From positions 3,908,501-3,972,500 of the forward strand of contig NZ_CP022655.2 in assembly GCF_002243345.2 (NCBI RefSeq): a stretch of 64,000 nt of DNA, in the 5' to 3' direction. Position 1 is the first letter of the stretch, and each line of letters begins with the position of its first letter. The position numbers and the translations under genes were made by a program. This DNA comes from Paenibacillus sp. RUD330. GTDB taxonomy: Bacteria; Bacillota; Bacilli; Paenibacillales; Paenibacillaceae. A model generated the notes under the pieces. That model did no database searches. It saw nothing but the letters and a program-made list of their open reading frames with translations, and was not told where the DNA came from. Below, one piece after another: positions 16,081 to 23,203 of the stretch.

Positions 16081-16120
16081 GCCCTGAACGGCTCCTACCC
16101 CGTTCAGGGCTTTTTTCTTT
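16081..16120 (+). terminator. Plus-strand intrinsic terminator inside the minus-strand early region
   Basis: GCCCTGAACG (16081..16090) pairs with CGTTCAGGGC (16101..16110) and is followed by TTTTTTCTTT on the plus strand. The minus strand shows no T-run after the stem, so the element ends plus-strand transcription. No plus-strand gene precedes it. Confidence 0.7.
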
Positions 16121-16241
16121 GAATGCGCGACATGGCGTTTCGATATTGCACCCGGCAACCCTCGCGCAGCTTGGCCGATCCAGTTGTATCCAAGATTTGC
16201 TTCAAGTTGCCGCACGAGCGGATACGCTGTTTTCTGGTCAT
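16104..16241 (-). CDS. Small basic phage protein (45 residues)
   Basis: From ATG 16241, behind a perfect AAAGGAGGTGAT box, to TGA 16104. The 45-residue product is strongly basic (M-T-R-K-Q-R-I-R, then R-E-G-C-R-V-Q-Y-R-N and R-I-Q-R-K-K-P). No family recognised; probably a small nucleic-acid-binding protein. The strength of the ribosome-binding site is the main evidence. The last codons lie in the stem of the terminator at 16081..16120. Confidence 0.65.
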   Translation of the reverse strand: MTRKQRIRSCGNLKQILDTTGSAKLREGCRVQYRNAMSRIQRKKP

Positions 16242-16276
16242 CTGTAATCACCTCCTTTAGTAAAGGCCCGCTCCGT

Positions 16277-16600
16277 TCAAAGCTGGTCAAAAATTTGAGC
16301 GAATTTCGTTTCGAGGAATTTAGACATTTTAACCGCTTGAAAAGACCACGTTTGCCCTTTGCACTTTGGATAAAAGACAAACCCGCCATTCTCAGAATCA
16401 AGAATCAATCTGAATTTAGATGGGAAAAGAATGTTCTCTTTAATCCAGTCCGTTTTTCGGTTGATTCTTCGCTCTAAGTCCTGCATTGACCAAAATACCC
16501 CTGCCAACTCCTGACTTCTGAGCTCTTCCAACTCAATTTTGCTGATTAATACAGAATCCGATGGAATCGGAATTGTCAGCTGTACATTCAGGTGCTGCAA
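16277..16600 (-). CDS. DUF771 family phage protein
   Basis: A 107-residue protein matching DUF771, a helix-turn-helix-like family near the lysogeny switch of Firmicutes phages. Start is TTG 16600 with AGGAGGTTATC upstream. The pattern G-V-F-W-S-M-Q-D-L-E-R-R-I-N-R-K, then W-I-K-E-N-I-L-F-P, then G-G-F-V-F-Y-P-K-C-K-G-Q-T-W-S-F is typical. Lies 34 nt downstream of the Cro-like gene, so probably one of the first early genes. Confidence 0.88.
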   Translation of the reverse strand: MQHLNVQLTIPIPSDSVLISKIELEELRSQELAGVFWSMQDLERRINRKTDWIKENILFPSKFRLILDSENGGFVFYPKCKGQTWSFQAVKMSKFLETKFAQIFDQL

Positions 16601-16634
16601 TCTGGATAACCTCCTTGCTCTGATTAACTTGCGC

Positions 16635-16850
16635 TTAACTAATTCTACTTAAAGTAGATTCAACTCCAAAAAAAATTTCATCCACATTTAAGTTAACAGA
16701 TTCAGAGAATTTTTTAGCTTGCCCCACTGGCATGTTGTCGGGGTCTTTTTCCCACTTTATATAGGTTTGACGGTGAACGTTAAGCAAATCGGCCGTTTCT
16801 TGTTGAGTGAGCCCCGCGATTAGTCTCGCCTTCTTCATTGTCAAATTCAC
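16635..16850 (-). CDS. HTH (Xre/Cro-like) phage regulator
   Basis: A 71-residue single-domain HTH protein read leftward, the expected Cro-like regulator. Start is GTG 16850, 8 nt after AGGAGG. The HTH is clear: GLTQQETADLLNVHRQTYIK. It is the first gene of the early operon and is divergent from the repressor. A perfect operator-like palindrome lies inside its 3' end (16644..16658), and the promoter has an operator between its -35 and -10 boxes. Confidence 0.92.
   Translation of the reverse strand: MNLTMKKARLIAGLTQQETADLLNVHRQTYIKWEKDPDNMPVGQAKKFSESVNLNVDEIFFGVESTLSRIS
16644..16658. promoter_or_regulatory. Operator-like palindrome inside the 3' end of the Cro-like gene
   Basis: TCTACTTAAAGTAGA is a perfect 7+1+7 inverted repeat, the cleanest copy of the set of operator-like sites around the lysogeny switch. 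It lies within the coding sequence, upstream of the DUF771 gene on the minus strand. Confidence 0.55.
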
Positions 16851-16884
16851 ACGAATCGAACCTCCTTTTGTCGAATATACTCAC

Positions 16885-16937
16885 ATTTTATATCTACCTA
16901 AAGTAGATTGTCAACACCATAATGAACTAAAAGTAGA
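16885..16937 (-). promoter_or_regulatory. Early (Cro-side) promoter with operator in spacer
   Basis: On the minus strand TTGACA (16913..16908) is followed after 16 bp by TATAAA. The spacer holds an operator-like near-palindrome, TCTACTTTAGGTAGA (16907..16893), so a bound repressor would block polymerase. A half-site AAAGTAGA lies at 16930..16937. Confidence 0.75.
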
Positions 16938-16956
16938 CTTATAATGTTGATTTTCT

Positions 16957-16990
16957 TCGACATTGGCCCTATACTCTACTTATAATAGAG
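16957..16990 (+). promoter_or_regulatory. Repressor promoter and operator
   Basis: TATAAT (16981..16986) lies inside a dyad CTCTACTTATAATAGAG (16974..16990), with a weak -35 (TCGACA) 18 bp upstream. A TGGAGGGG box follows at about 16991. The repressor could therefore regulate its own gene. Confidence 0.65.
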
Positions 16991-17008
16991 TGGAGGGGCA
17001 AAATAAAC

Positions 17009-17332
17009 GTGGGAATAAGCGAAAACATCAAAATGTTGCGCGAGCGTTACCATCTGACTCAAGACGATTTGGCAGCCATTGCCGGCGTAACAAATAAAGC
17101 TGTCTCCACCTGGGAGACCGGAACCAAAGAACCTAGAATGGGAGTGATTGAAAAGATCACTCGTCACTTTGGTATTAAAAAAAGTAATCTCATTGAGGAC
17201 GGCGGAATGGAAAGGTTGGATATGCCCGAGACACTGGCAGCTCATTTCGAGGGAGAAGAATATACCGAGGATGAAATGCAAGAAATCCTAGAGTATGCCA
17301 AGTACATTAAATCAAAACGCAAAGAAGGTTAG
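17009..17332 (+). CDS. HTH (Xre-family) phage repressor
   Basis: A 107-residue repressor-type protein from GTG 17009. The N-terminal HTH is clear (YHLTQDDLAAIAGVTNKAVS, W-E-T-G-T-K-E-P), and the C-terminal half is acidic and helical, suited for dimer contacts (EDEMQEILEYAKYIKSKRKE). It is divergent from the Cro-like gene and followed after 3 nt by an ImmA-type gene. In this layout the ImmA peptidase cleaves or antagonises the repressor, as with ImmR/ImmA of ICEBs1; the direct analogy is inference. Confidence 0.93.
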   Translation: MGISENIKMLRERYHLTQDDLAAIAGVTNKAVSTWETGTKEPRMGVIEKITRHFGIKKSNLIEDGGMERLDMPETLAAHFEGEEYTEDEMQEILEYAKYIKSKRKEG

Positions 17333-17335
17333 AGC

Positions 17336-17818
17336 ATGAAGATGCTGGACGATTTGCTCGCAGAATCCCAGGCAGAGAACGTGCAAGTTGTCGAGTACCC
17401 ATTCAAAACTATACGCCTAAAGGGACTATACTGCGATGGAGTCATCACGATTAACCAGGCAGCGAAATTGAACACAGTCGAAAAAACTTGTGTCATTGCT
17501 GAGGAGCTGGGTCATCATCATACTACTCAAGGAGTCATTCTCGATCAATCAAAAATCCTGCATAGGCAGAAAGAACGCCTCGCGAGACAATGGGCATACG
17601 AAAGGCTTGTACCTCTAGAGCGTTTCGTAGATGTTTTTCATGCAAGAATTAAAGAAAAACACGAGGTAGCTGAATTTCTTGGCGTCACGGAAGCATTCCT
17701 GTTGGATTTAATTGCTCGTTACAAAGAAATTTATGGTCAGTTTGCTTTTATAAATAATCGGTATATCGTTTCATTTGAACCATTGAGCGTAATAGAGATA
17801 TTAAACTGGGAGGAATAG
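17336..17818 (+). CDS. ImmA/IrrE-type metallopeptidase (motif variant)
   Basis: A 160-residue protein of the ImmA/IrrE family, which inactivates phage repressors. The metal-binding helix reads TCVIAEELGHHHTTQG near residues 49 to 64: the E-x-x-H part is present, but the first His of H-E-x-x-H is replaced by Glu. This variant is common in phage ImmA-like proteins and a third ligand may come from the following His pair. The gene follows the repressor by 3 nt and precedes the integrase by 4 nt, so the three genes form an operon. Confidence 0.88.
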   Translation: MKMLDDLLAESQAENVQVVEYPFKTIRLKGLYCDGVITINQAAKLNTVEKTCVIAEELGHHHTTQGVILDQSKILHRQKERLARQWAYERLVPLERFVDVFHARIKEKHEVAEFLGVTEAFLLDLIARYKEIYGQFAFINNRYIVSFEPLSVIEILNWEE

Positions 17819-17822
17819 TGAG

Positions 17823-18926
17823 ATGGCTTCCTTCACGAAACGCGGCAAGACATGGCAGTATACCGTCAGCCGAATGGTGAACGGTAAATCGGACCCTATC
17901 CGCAAGGGTGGATATGCTACCAAAAAAGAAGCCCAGGTCGCTGCCTCTGAAATTGAATCGCAACTTCAAAAAGGCATCACGCCGCATCTAAAGGCCGAGC
18001 CATTCGATCGGTATTTTGAGGAATGGCTTAAAGTTTTCAAGCCAAATATCAGCGGCAATACAAGAGCCAGGTATCTGAATTCGCTGGAGACGATCAAGGA
18101 GACCTTTTCTGGAGTCCCGATCCAGAACATTACTAAGCGGATTTATCAAGCGTTTTTAAATGAGTATGCTAAAACTCGATCAAAGGAAACAGCACGAAAA
18201 ATCAACACTCATATACGGGCATGCGTAAGGGACGCTATAGACGAGGGGATACTTCATGTCGACTTTACTCGTGGAGTCGTTCTAACGGGCGCTGTGCCGC
18301 CTAAACGGGAGGAAGAGAAGCATCTTAGCCTGTTTGAGAGCAAACGCCTCCTGAACCATTTTAAGCAGCCTACAGCCCTATCTCATTATTTAATTTTGCT
18401 TGGCCTTACTTCCGGCCTGAGGTTTGGAGAACTCGTTGGCTTAACGAGAAAAGATTTTAACTTTAAAACTAATGAATTGAATGTTGATAAACAATGGGGA
18501 TACACGAAGAAAATGAAACAAGGGTTTGGTCCGACTAAAAATGAACAGTCCGTTCGTAAAATTAAATTGGACGGTAACACGATGAAGCTATTTAAAGAAC
18601 TCTTCAATCGCAGTCCCGACAACATTTACGGCCTTGTGTTCTTTACTCAGACATCAAAATATAAAGTTCTCTGCAATACAGCAGTAAATAAGGTTTTAAA
18701 AAAGACGCTTACGAATATGAATATCCAGCCGATAAGTGCACATGGGCTACGACACACTCACGCCAGCATTCTCCTCTACAAGCGCGCATCCATATACTAC
18801 GTGTCCGAACGTCTGGGGCACTCCGACATAGAAACCACTAACAGCTATTACGCTCACATCATCAAAGAGCTGCGAGATCAGGATGACAAGATTGCTATCT
18901 CAACTTTCGAGGAATTAGTTGGCTAA
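17823..18926 (+). CDS. int: Phage integrase, tyrosine recombinase
   Basis: A 367-residue integrase. Residues 1 to about 60 form the arm-binding AP2-like domain (KRGKTWQYTVSRMVNGKSDP), about 65 to 150 the core-binding SAM-like domain, and about 165 to 360 the catalytic domain: Arg in SGLRFGELVG, H-x-x-R in HGLRHTHAS, His in RLGHSDIET and Tyr in TNSYYAHII. It ends the AT-rich lysogeny operon and marks the right end of the prophage; attR should lie within the next 100 bp or so. The other end is outside the window. Confidence 0.95.
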   Translation: MASFTKRGKTWQYTVSRMVNGKSDPIRKGGYATKKEAQVAASEIESQLQKGITPHLKAEPFDRYFEEWLKVFKPNISGNTRARYLNSLETIKETFSGVPIQNITKRIYQAFLNEYAKTRSKETARKINTHIRACVRDAIDEGILHVDFTRGVVLTGAVPPKREEEKHLSLFESKRLLNHFKQPTALSHYLILLGLTSGLRFGELVGLTRKDFNFKTNELNVDKQWGYTKKMKQGFGPTKNEQSVRKIKLDGNTMKLFKELFNRSPDNIYGLVFFTQTSKYKVLCNTAVNKVLKKTLTNMNIQPISAHGLRHTHASILLYKRASIYYVSERLGHSDIETTNSYYAHIIKELRDQDDKIAISTFEELVG

Positions 18927-19051
18927 CCCAAATTACACATTCATTTTTTTATCACAAATTTTACACAAGAATACTGAGAGGCCTTTGTGCAGCGGGATTT
19001 TCTTGATGATTTGTACGTCCTTCCGGGACGCCATTTTCATGTTCCGACACA
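18927..19051. other. Probable location of the right prophage attachment site
   Basis: The prophage/host junction should be in this stretch between the integrase stop and a terminator. The base composition shifts from AT-rich (up to about 18965) to GC-rich. No tRNA or tmRNA remnant is visible, and the left end, needed to define the core repeat, is not in the window. Confidence 0.4.
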
Positions 19052-19080
19052 AGCCCCTTCTCCGAGAAGGGGCTTTTTTC
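19052..19080 (+). terminator. Intrinsic terminator after the integrase operon
   Basis: AGCCCCTTCTC and GAAGGGGCT form the stem, followed by TTTTTTC. Confidence 0.75.
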
Positions 19081-19162
19081 TATGCCCGCGCATGGTTTAT
19101 CCTTCCCCACGCACACTAGAGATATATGCCGGCTGAATCGGCAACCCTGGAGGTGCAAGCCC

Positions 19163-19588
19163 ATGCTCTGGCTCCCGCTCGCCCTGCTCTCCGCGGCAGC
19201 AGCCGCCCTCGTCTCCGTATTCGGGAAGATCGGACTCCAAGATATGGATGCCAACAGCGCCACGGCCTTGCGCGCGGTCATCATGGCCCTGTTCCTGCTG
19301 GCGGTCGTCGCTGTACAGGGCAAATTCGGCCAGATGGCCGACATCGTCGCCCACAAGCGCTCGCTCGGCTTCATCGCCCTCAGCGGAACGGCCGGAGCGG
19401 TATCGTGGCTGTTCTACTTCCTCGCCTTGAAGGTCGGCAAGGTCGCGCAGGTCGGGCCCGTCGACAAGCTGAGCGTCGTACTCGCGATCGTCATCGCCGT
19501 CCTCTTTCTCGGAGAGAAGCTCACGCTCTGGAACGGTGTCGGAGTCGTCCTGATTGCGGCCGGGGCGATTTTGACCTCGCTCAAATAG
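19163..19588 (+). CDS. EamA-family small membrane transporter
   Basis: A 141-residue membrane protein that corresponds to one EamA unit (4 to 5 helices) of the drug/metabolite transporter superfamily. ATG 19163 has GGAGGT 7 nt upstream. Hydrophobic segments are LWLPLALLSAAAAALVSVFG, then A-V-I-M-A-L-F-L-L-A-V-V-A-V, then W-L-F-Y-F-L-A-L-K-V-G, with the conserved G-P-V-D-K-L-S...L-F-L-G-E-K-L at the end. Such single-unit proteins act as homo- or hetero-dimers. The substrate is not predictable. Confidence 0.85.
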   Translation: MLWLPLALLSAAAAALVSVFGKIGLQDMDANSATALRAVIMALFLLAVVAVQGKFGQMADIVAHKRSLGFIALSGTAGAVSWLFYFLALKVGKVAQVGPVDKLSVVLAIVIAVLFLGEKLTLWNGVGVVLIAAGAILTSLK

Positions 19589-19598
19589 CAAAAAGCCG

Positions 19599-19650
19599 AA
19601 AAAGCTGCGCCGGAATCTTCCGCTTCGGAAAGACATGGCGCAGCCTGGCG
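19599..19650 (-). terminator. Terminator between the transporter and deoR
   Basis: GGCTGCGCC and GGCGCAGC form the outer stem of a long hairpin on the minus strand, followed by TTTTTCGGCTTTTTGC. It lies downstream of deoR and may also stop the convergent transporter transcript. Confidence 0.6.
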
Positions 19651-19687
19651 GAACTCCGCCTGCTTCCGGACCGGAATAGAGGCGGCC

Positions 19688-20629
19688 TCAGCCGACTATT
19701 TCGAGCAGCTGCCTGGCGGTAAAGGAATCCGTCACCACCGTGTTCGGATATCCCCCCCGCATAGCCGCATACATCGCTTCGACTTTTTTGATGCCTCCCG
19801 CAACGAGAATGGAATGCTCCTTGGATCGGAGCTCTTCGAGCCGGATGCCGATCGTGCGCGCATCGAGCTCCTCGTTGCAGATGTCCCCGTCGATGTCGAT
19901 GAATCGGGAGCAAATATCCCCCTTGCCTGCCCGATGCACGGTCTCCAGCTCCTCCGGCCGCAAGTACTGGGCTTGCACCAGCACGGAATCGACGGTCGGC
20001 ACGCCCACGGTGAACACGGCGATGTTGGCCTCCCTGCCGATCTCCAGAATCTTGGAGATGTGACGGTCCGCTTCAATTGCCCGGCGGACGACAGGCTCGT
20101 CGACGATGGCCGGAAGCGGCAGCAGATGCGGAGGCGTATTGAAAGCCCCTCCGAATAAATGCACGATCTCGGATGCGTATGTATTCGTCTCGGAATAACT
20201 GAGCCCGCCGTTCAGCTGGACGACGCGGACATCCTTGACGCTCTTCATGGGCAGCCGCTGGGCGACCTCGTACAGCGTCGTTCCCCATGTCACGGCGATC
20301 GTATCTCCGGCCTTGACGATCTCGTAGAGATGGGCCGCGGCCGCTTCGCCGATGTATTTCTTCACTACGGCATCGTCATGGGACGGGGTCGAGACGACAA
20401 TGACCCGGTCGAGTCCGAACTGCTCCTCGAGCCGCCGGCAGATCCGGTCATGGTTCTCCTGAGGATCGTGAATCGTGATCTGGACGATGCCCTCCGTCTT
20501 GGCCTGCTGCAGGAACCTCGACACCGTCGGCCGGGATACGCCGAGCAGACGCGCGATATCCTGCTGGCTGTAGTCCATTTGATAATACAGCCTCGCGGCC
20601 TCCACCATTTTTTCTATTTTCTCCGACAT
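19688..20629 (-). CDS. deoR: Deoxyribonucleoside-type regulator (SorC/DeoR family)
   Basis: A 313-residue SorC-type regulator, the exact length of B. subtilis DeoR and very similar to it through the whole chain. The HTH is at residues about 20 to 45 (YSQQDIARLLGVSRPTVSRF), and the sugar-phosphate-binding domain follows: V-S-W/T-W-G-T-T-L-Y near 115, V-V-Q-L-N-G-G-L-S near 135, F-T-V-G-V-P near 205, and S-I-L-V-A-G-G near 280. In B. subtilis it represses dra-nupC-pdp in the absence of deoxyribose-5-phosphate. No deo catabolic genes are next to it, so the target operon is elsewhere or the ligand differs. Confidence 0.85.
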   Translation of the reverse strand: MSEKIEKMVEAARLYYQMDYSQQDIARLLGVSRPTVSRFLQQAKTEGIVQITIHDPQENHDRICRRLEEQFGLDRVIVVSTPSHDDAVVKKYIGEAAAAHLYEIVKAGDTIAVTWGTTLYEVAQRLPMKSVKDVRVVQLNGGLSYSETNTYASEIVHLFGGAFNTPPHLLPLPAIVDEPVVRRAIEADRHISKILEIGREANIAVFTVGVPTVDSVLVQAQYLRPEELETVHRAGKGDICSRFIDIDGDICNEELDARTIGIRLEELRSKEHSILVAGGIKKVEAMYAAMRGGYPNTVVTDSFTARQLLEIVG

Positions 20630-20898
20630 AGAACCACTCCGTATCGCGCCCGCTCTTCATTTTGTCCATTATAGAATCCTTTAGCGGTTAAAAGCAATGA
20701 AAGATTGGCGAAACGGCCGCCCTTTGAAAAACGCTGCCGATTCATCGTTTTTGCTTGCCCCCGCCGGGGTAAGGACATGCAAATGCGCAGGCCAAGCGCC
20801 GCCGGCACCATGTCATGGCAAAGGACGTCTGCCCGGCGGACATAGAATGTAGGCTTGTGCCGTATCTATTTTACAGACTGAAAACGGAGGGGCCTGTT

Positions 20899-21813
20899 AT
20901 GCCGATGAAACGGAAATTCAATCTAAAGGACTTCGTCAAGAATATGATCAGCCGCTTCCAGGACGACGAAGTGCCTGCCATGGGCGCCCAGCTTACCTAC
21001 TACCTGCTGCTGGCCTTCTTCCCGTTCCTGATCTTCATCGTCAGCATCGTCAGCTTCATGGACATGTCCGGAGACGATGTGATCGAAAAATTGCTGCTGC
21101 TCATGCCGGAGGACGGGGGCAACACCGTCCGCGACATCATCCATGAAGTAGCGGGCAACCGCAACGGAGCCTTGCTCTCGATCGGGATGATCGCGACCAT
21201 CTGGGCGGCCTCGAACGGCATCAATGCCGTCATCAAAGGGCTCAACAAAGCCTACGACGAAGAGGAGAACCGCCCCTTCTGGAAAGTCCGGGGCATCTCG
21301 ATCATCGCCACCATCGTGCTGGCCGTCGTCATCATTCTCGTCATGCTCATGCTCGTCTTCGGAAAGACGATCGGCGAATATCTGTTCCAGCTCCTCGACT
21401 ATCCGAGCGGATTCGAGCCGATCTGGAATATCGTCAGCTATCTCGTCCCCTTCGCCGCGATGATCATGGTGTTCACCCTGCTGTACTGGATCACGCCCAA
21501 CCGCCGGCTCTGCTTCCGCGAGGTGCTGCCGGGCGCCGTCTTCGCGACGATCGGATGGATCGCGACCTCGCTCCTGTTCTCGATCTATGTGAATCAGTTC
21601 GGCAACTACAGCAAGACGTACGGCAGCCTGGGCGGGGTCATCGTCCTCCTCACCTGGCTGTACCTCAGCTCCATCATCATCATTCTCGGCGGCGAGATCA
21701 ATGCGGCCTTGAAGTTCGGCCAGGACGGCGTCCAGAAGAAACCGCAGAAAACGTTCGGCCTGCACCTGCCCTTCACCCGCAAGAACGGAAAAGACAAGCG
21801 GATTCCGATGTAA
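20899..21813 (+). CDS. YihY/virulence factor BrkB family membrane protein
   Basis: A 304-residue membrane protein of the YihY/BrkB family (formerly RNase BN). Start ATG 20899 has GGAGGGG upstream. Six hydrophobic segments are visible: around residues 30 to 50, 95 to 115, 140 to 165, 185 to 205, 220 to 245 and 250 to 275. Conserved family motifs P-A-M-G-A-Q-L-T-Y-Y, W-A-A-S-N-G-I-N-A-V and Y-G-S-L-G-G-V-I-V-L-L-T-W-L-Y are present. The C-terminal tail is basic and cytoplasmic. The biochemical role is not settled. Confidence 0.93.
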   Translation: MPMKRKFNLKDFVKNMISRFQDDEVPAMGAQLTYYLLLAFFPFLIFIVSIVSFMDMSGDDVIEKLLLLMPEDGGNTVRDIIHEVAGNRNGALLSIGMIATIWAASNGINAVIKGLNKAYDEEENRPFWKVRGISIIATIVLAVVIILVMLMLVFGKTIGEYLFQLLDYPSGFEPIWNIVSYLVPFAAMIMVFTLLYWITPNRRLCFREVLPGAVFATIGWIATSLLFSIYVNQFGNYSKTYGSLGGVIVLLTWLYLSSIIIILGGEINAALKFGQDGVQKKPQKTFGLHLPFTRKNGKDKRIPM

Positions 21814-21920
21814 AGGCTCCGGCGAATCCCCTGCAAGCCGATTCTTGCATTCTATGCAGCGAGCTGCCGGATCATCATGCTGGTGTCGTACCCGGTTTTC
21901 AGGGACAAGTGGATTCTTAT

Positions 21921-22139
21921 TCAATCCTGTTTGCTTACAGGGAACCTCAACACGGTTTTCAACTTGGACGGTTCAGTCCTGCGGGGATCCGACAAATAAA
22001 TTTCCCGATGAATTTTACTTGAACGGACATATCCCTGTTCCCTGCAGAACGCATCCATTCGCGCGAAGCTTTGCGGCTCATCCTCAAAGCTTCCCTTAAC
22101 CATGGGGAAATCATCAGCTAAACCATGATGCCATCTCAA
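21921..22139 (-). pseudogene. C-terminal remnant of a GyrI-like effector-binding protein
   Basis: An open frame of 72 codons whose last 50 residues (RMDAFCREQGYVRSSKIHRE, then I-Y-L-S-D-P-R-R-T-E-P-S-K-L-K-T-V-L-R) match the C-terminal end of GyrI-like small-molecule-binding domains, which are normally about 150 residues. The N-terminal two thirds are missing and there is no good ribosome-binding site. I read it as a decayed gene. Confidence 0.6.
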
Positions 22140-22195
22140 TTATAGAACAAATGTTCTTATTCGGCAAATATAACCATCATTGCTCGACATATCCA

Positions 22196-22256
22196 AAAAA
22201 AACAGAAAGGGACTGCCCCCAAGTCATGAAATGACTTCCGGGACAGTCCCTTCTTG
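22196..22256 (-). terminator. Long-stem intrinsic terminator
   Basis: AAGGGACTG...CAGTCCCTT with an inner AAGTCAT/ATGACTT forms a nearly continuous stem. On the minus strand it is followed by TCTGTTTTTTTTGG, so it ends the operon 22965 to 22277. Confidence 0.8.
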
Positions 22257-22276
22257 TTGTCTTGCCTGCGTCGCAC

Positions 22277-22621
22277 TCAGCCGCCGAGCAGCCTGCCGAG
22301 CTCGGAGCGCACTTGGCCGCTGCTCAGAACCTGCTGCTTGAACGTTTCGCGGCGGCCCCAGTCGGTCTTGCCGCTTTCGTTTTCGAACCACTGCATCGTG
22401 ATCTCTTCATAGGCGGTATGCATGCTGTTGTCGAACCAGTCTGTCAGCAGGTCCGCGTCGCTGCGCACGATGGAGACGAGGTCGTAGTCCTCGTCCCTGG
22501 ACAGGCTGAAATACGCCAGAACCTGCTCGCACTGCGGATCGTCCGTGCTCACCTGCACCTCGCCGCAAGGGATTCCTTCCTTGTCGACGGAACGGACGAC
22601 CTTGGCTTCGATCACATTCAC
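22277..22621 (-). CDS. Hypothetical protein
   Basis: A 114-residue acidic protein with an N-terminal beta-rich half (VIEAKVVRSVDKEGIPCGEV) and a C-terminal half rich in aromatic and acidic residues (TDWFDNSMHTAYEEITMQWF). I do not recognise it. It overlaps the preceding gene by 4 nt (ATGA), so the two products are probably made in similar amounts and may act together. Confidence 0.75.
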   Translation of the reverse strand: MNVIEAKVVRSVDKEGIPCGEVQVSTDDPQCEQVLAYFSLSRDEDYDLVSIVRSDADLLTDWFDNSMHTAYEEITMQWFENESGKTDWGRRETFKQQVLSSGQVRSELGRLLGG

Positions 22622-22965
22622 CCCTTGAGTCCCCCGATCTCCATGTTCATGGATTCGATATGCTTCCGCGTCCCTTCGGTGCCGAGCCGGTAGATCAGTG
22701 TATAGATCTGCTTGATTAGCCCCTCGTAGCCCCGGTTCATTTCCTCCAGGCTGGCAGAGCCGAAGGGGCTGCTGTGGAAATGGGCCATCTCCGCCTCGTC
22801 CATGCTCGAGAGCTCCGCGAACAGCGCCTTCAGCCCGTCGCGCTCATGCTCGCTGGCGATGATCTCCAGCTCATAGGCGGCCGCCTCCTCATCCTCCAAC
22901 ACCTGTCCCGCTCCGACGGAGACATAGTAGGTCTTGCGCTGCCCTTCTTCTTCATAGACATTCAC
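22618..22965 (-). CDS. Hypothetical protein
   Basis: A 115-residue, largely helical and acidic soluble protein (TYYVSVGAGQVLEDEEAAAY; ERDGLKALFAELSSMDEAEM). Its first half could be a small beta-alpha domain. It resembles unnamed Paenibacillus proteins sometimes labelled hydrolase/acyltransferase, but I see no catalytic motif of that kind. First gene of the two-gene operon. Confidence 0.75.
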   Translation of the reverse strand: MNVYEEEGQRKTYYVSVGAGQVLEDEEAAAYELEIIASEHERDGLKALFAELSSMDEAEMAHFHSSPFGSASLEEMNRGYEGLIKQIYTLIYRLGTEGTRKHIESMNMEIGGLKG

Positions 22966-23203
22966 AGATGTCGACAGCTCCTTCCTTTAACCGTCAAATT
23001 CCTTTGTAGTGTCTCCCTGCGGACAGACATGTTATGCCTGAATTCCGCATATTCATGGTAGTACGTCGTTTCATGCCGCAAGCATCGATTCGGGGAGTGC
23101 AGGCGGACGAAGTACGGACGCCGCAAACGATATGAGGCGGATGATCTCTTGGTTTCCGCTTTTTTTGCCCGACCTTTTAGAACAAGAGAGGAATGAATAA
23201 CCC

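Noticed and set aside
16021-16401. 126-residue minus-strand frame overlapping DUF771 and the 45-residue gene
   Set aside because: Both overlapped genes have strong ribosome-binding sites and coherent products; this frame has neither.
18961-19040. Short minus-strand frame M-K-M-A-S-R-K-D-V-Q-I-I-K-K-I-P near the prophage end
   Set aside because: Only about 35 codons, weak ribosome-binding site, and the region is probably att/terminator DNA; cannot be supported as a gene.
18927-19160. tRNA or tmRNA gene as integration target
   Set aside because: No cloverleaf-like sequence or 3' CCA-type end is visible near the integrase.
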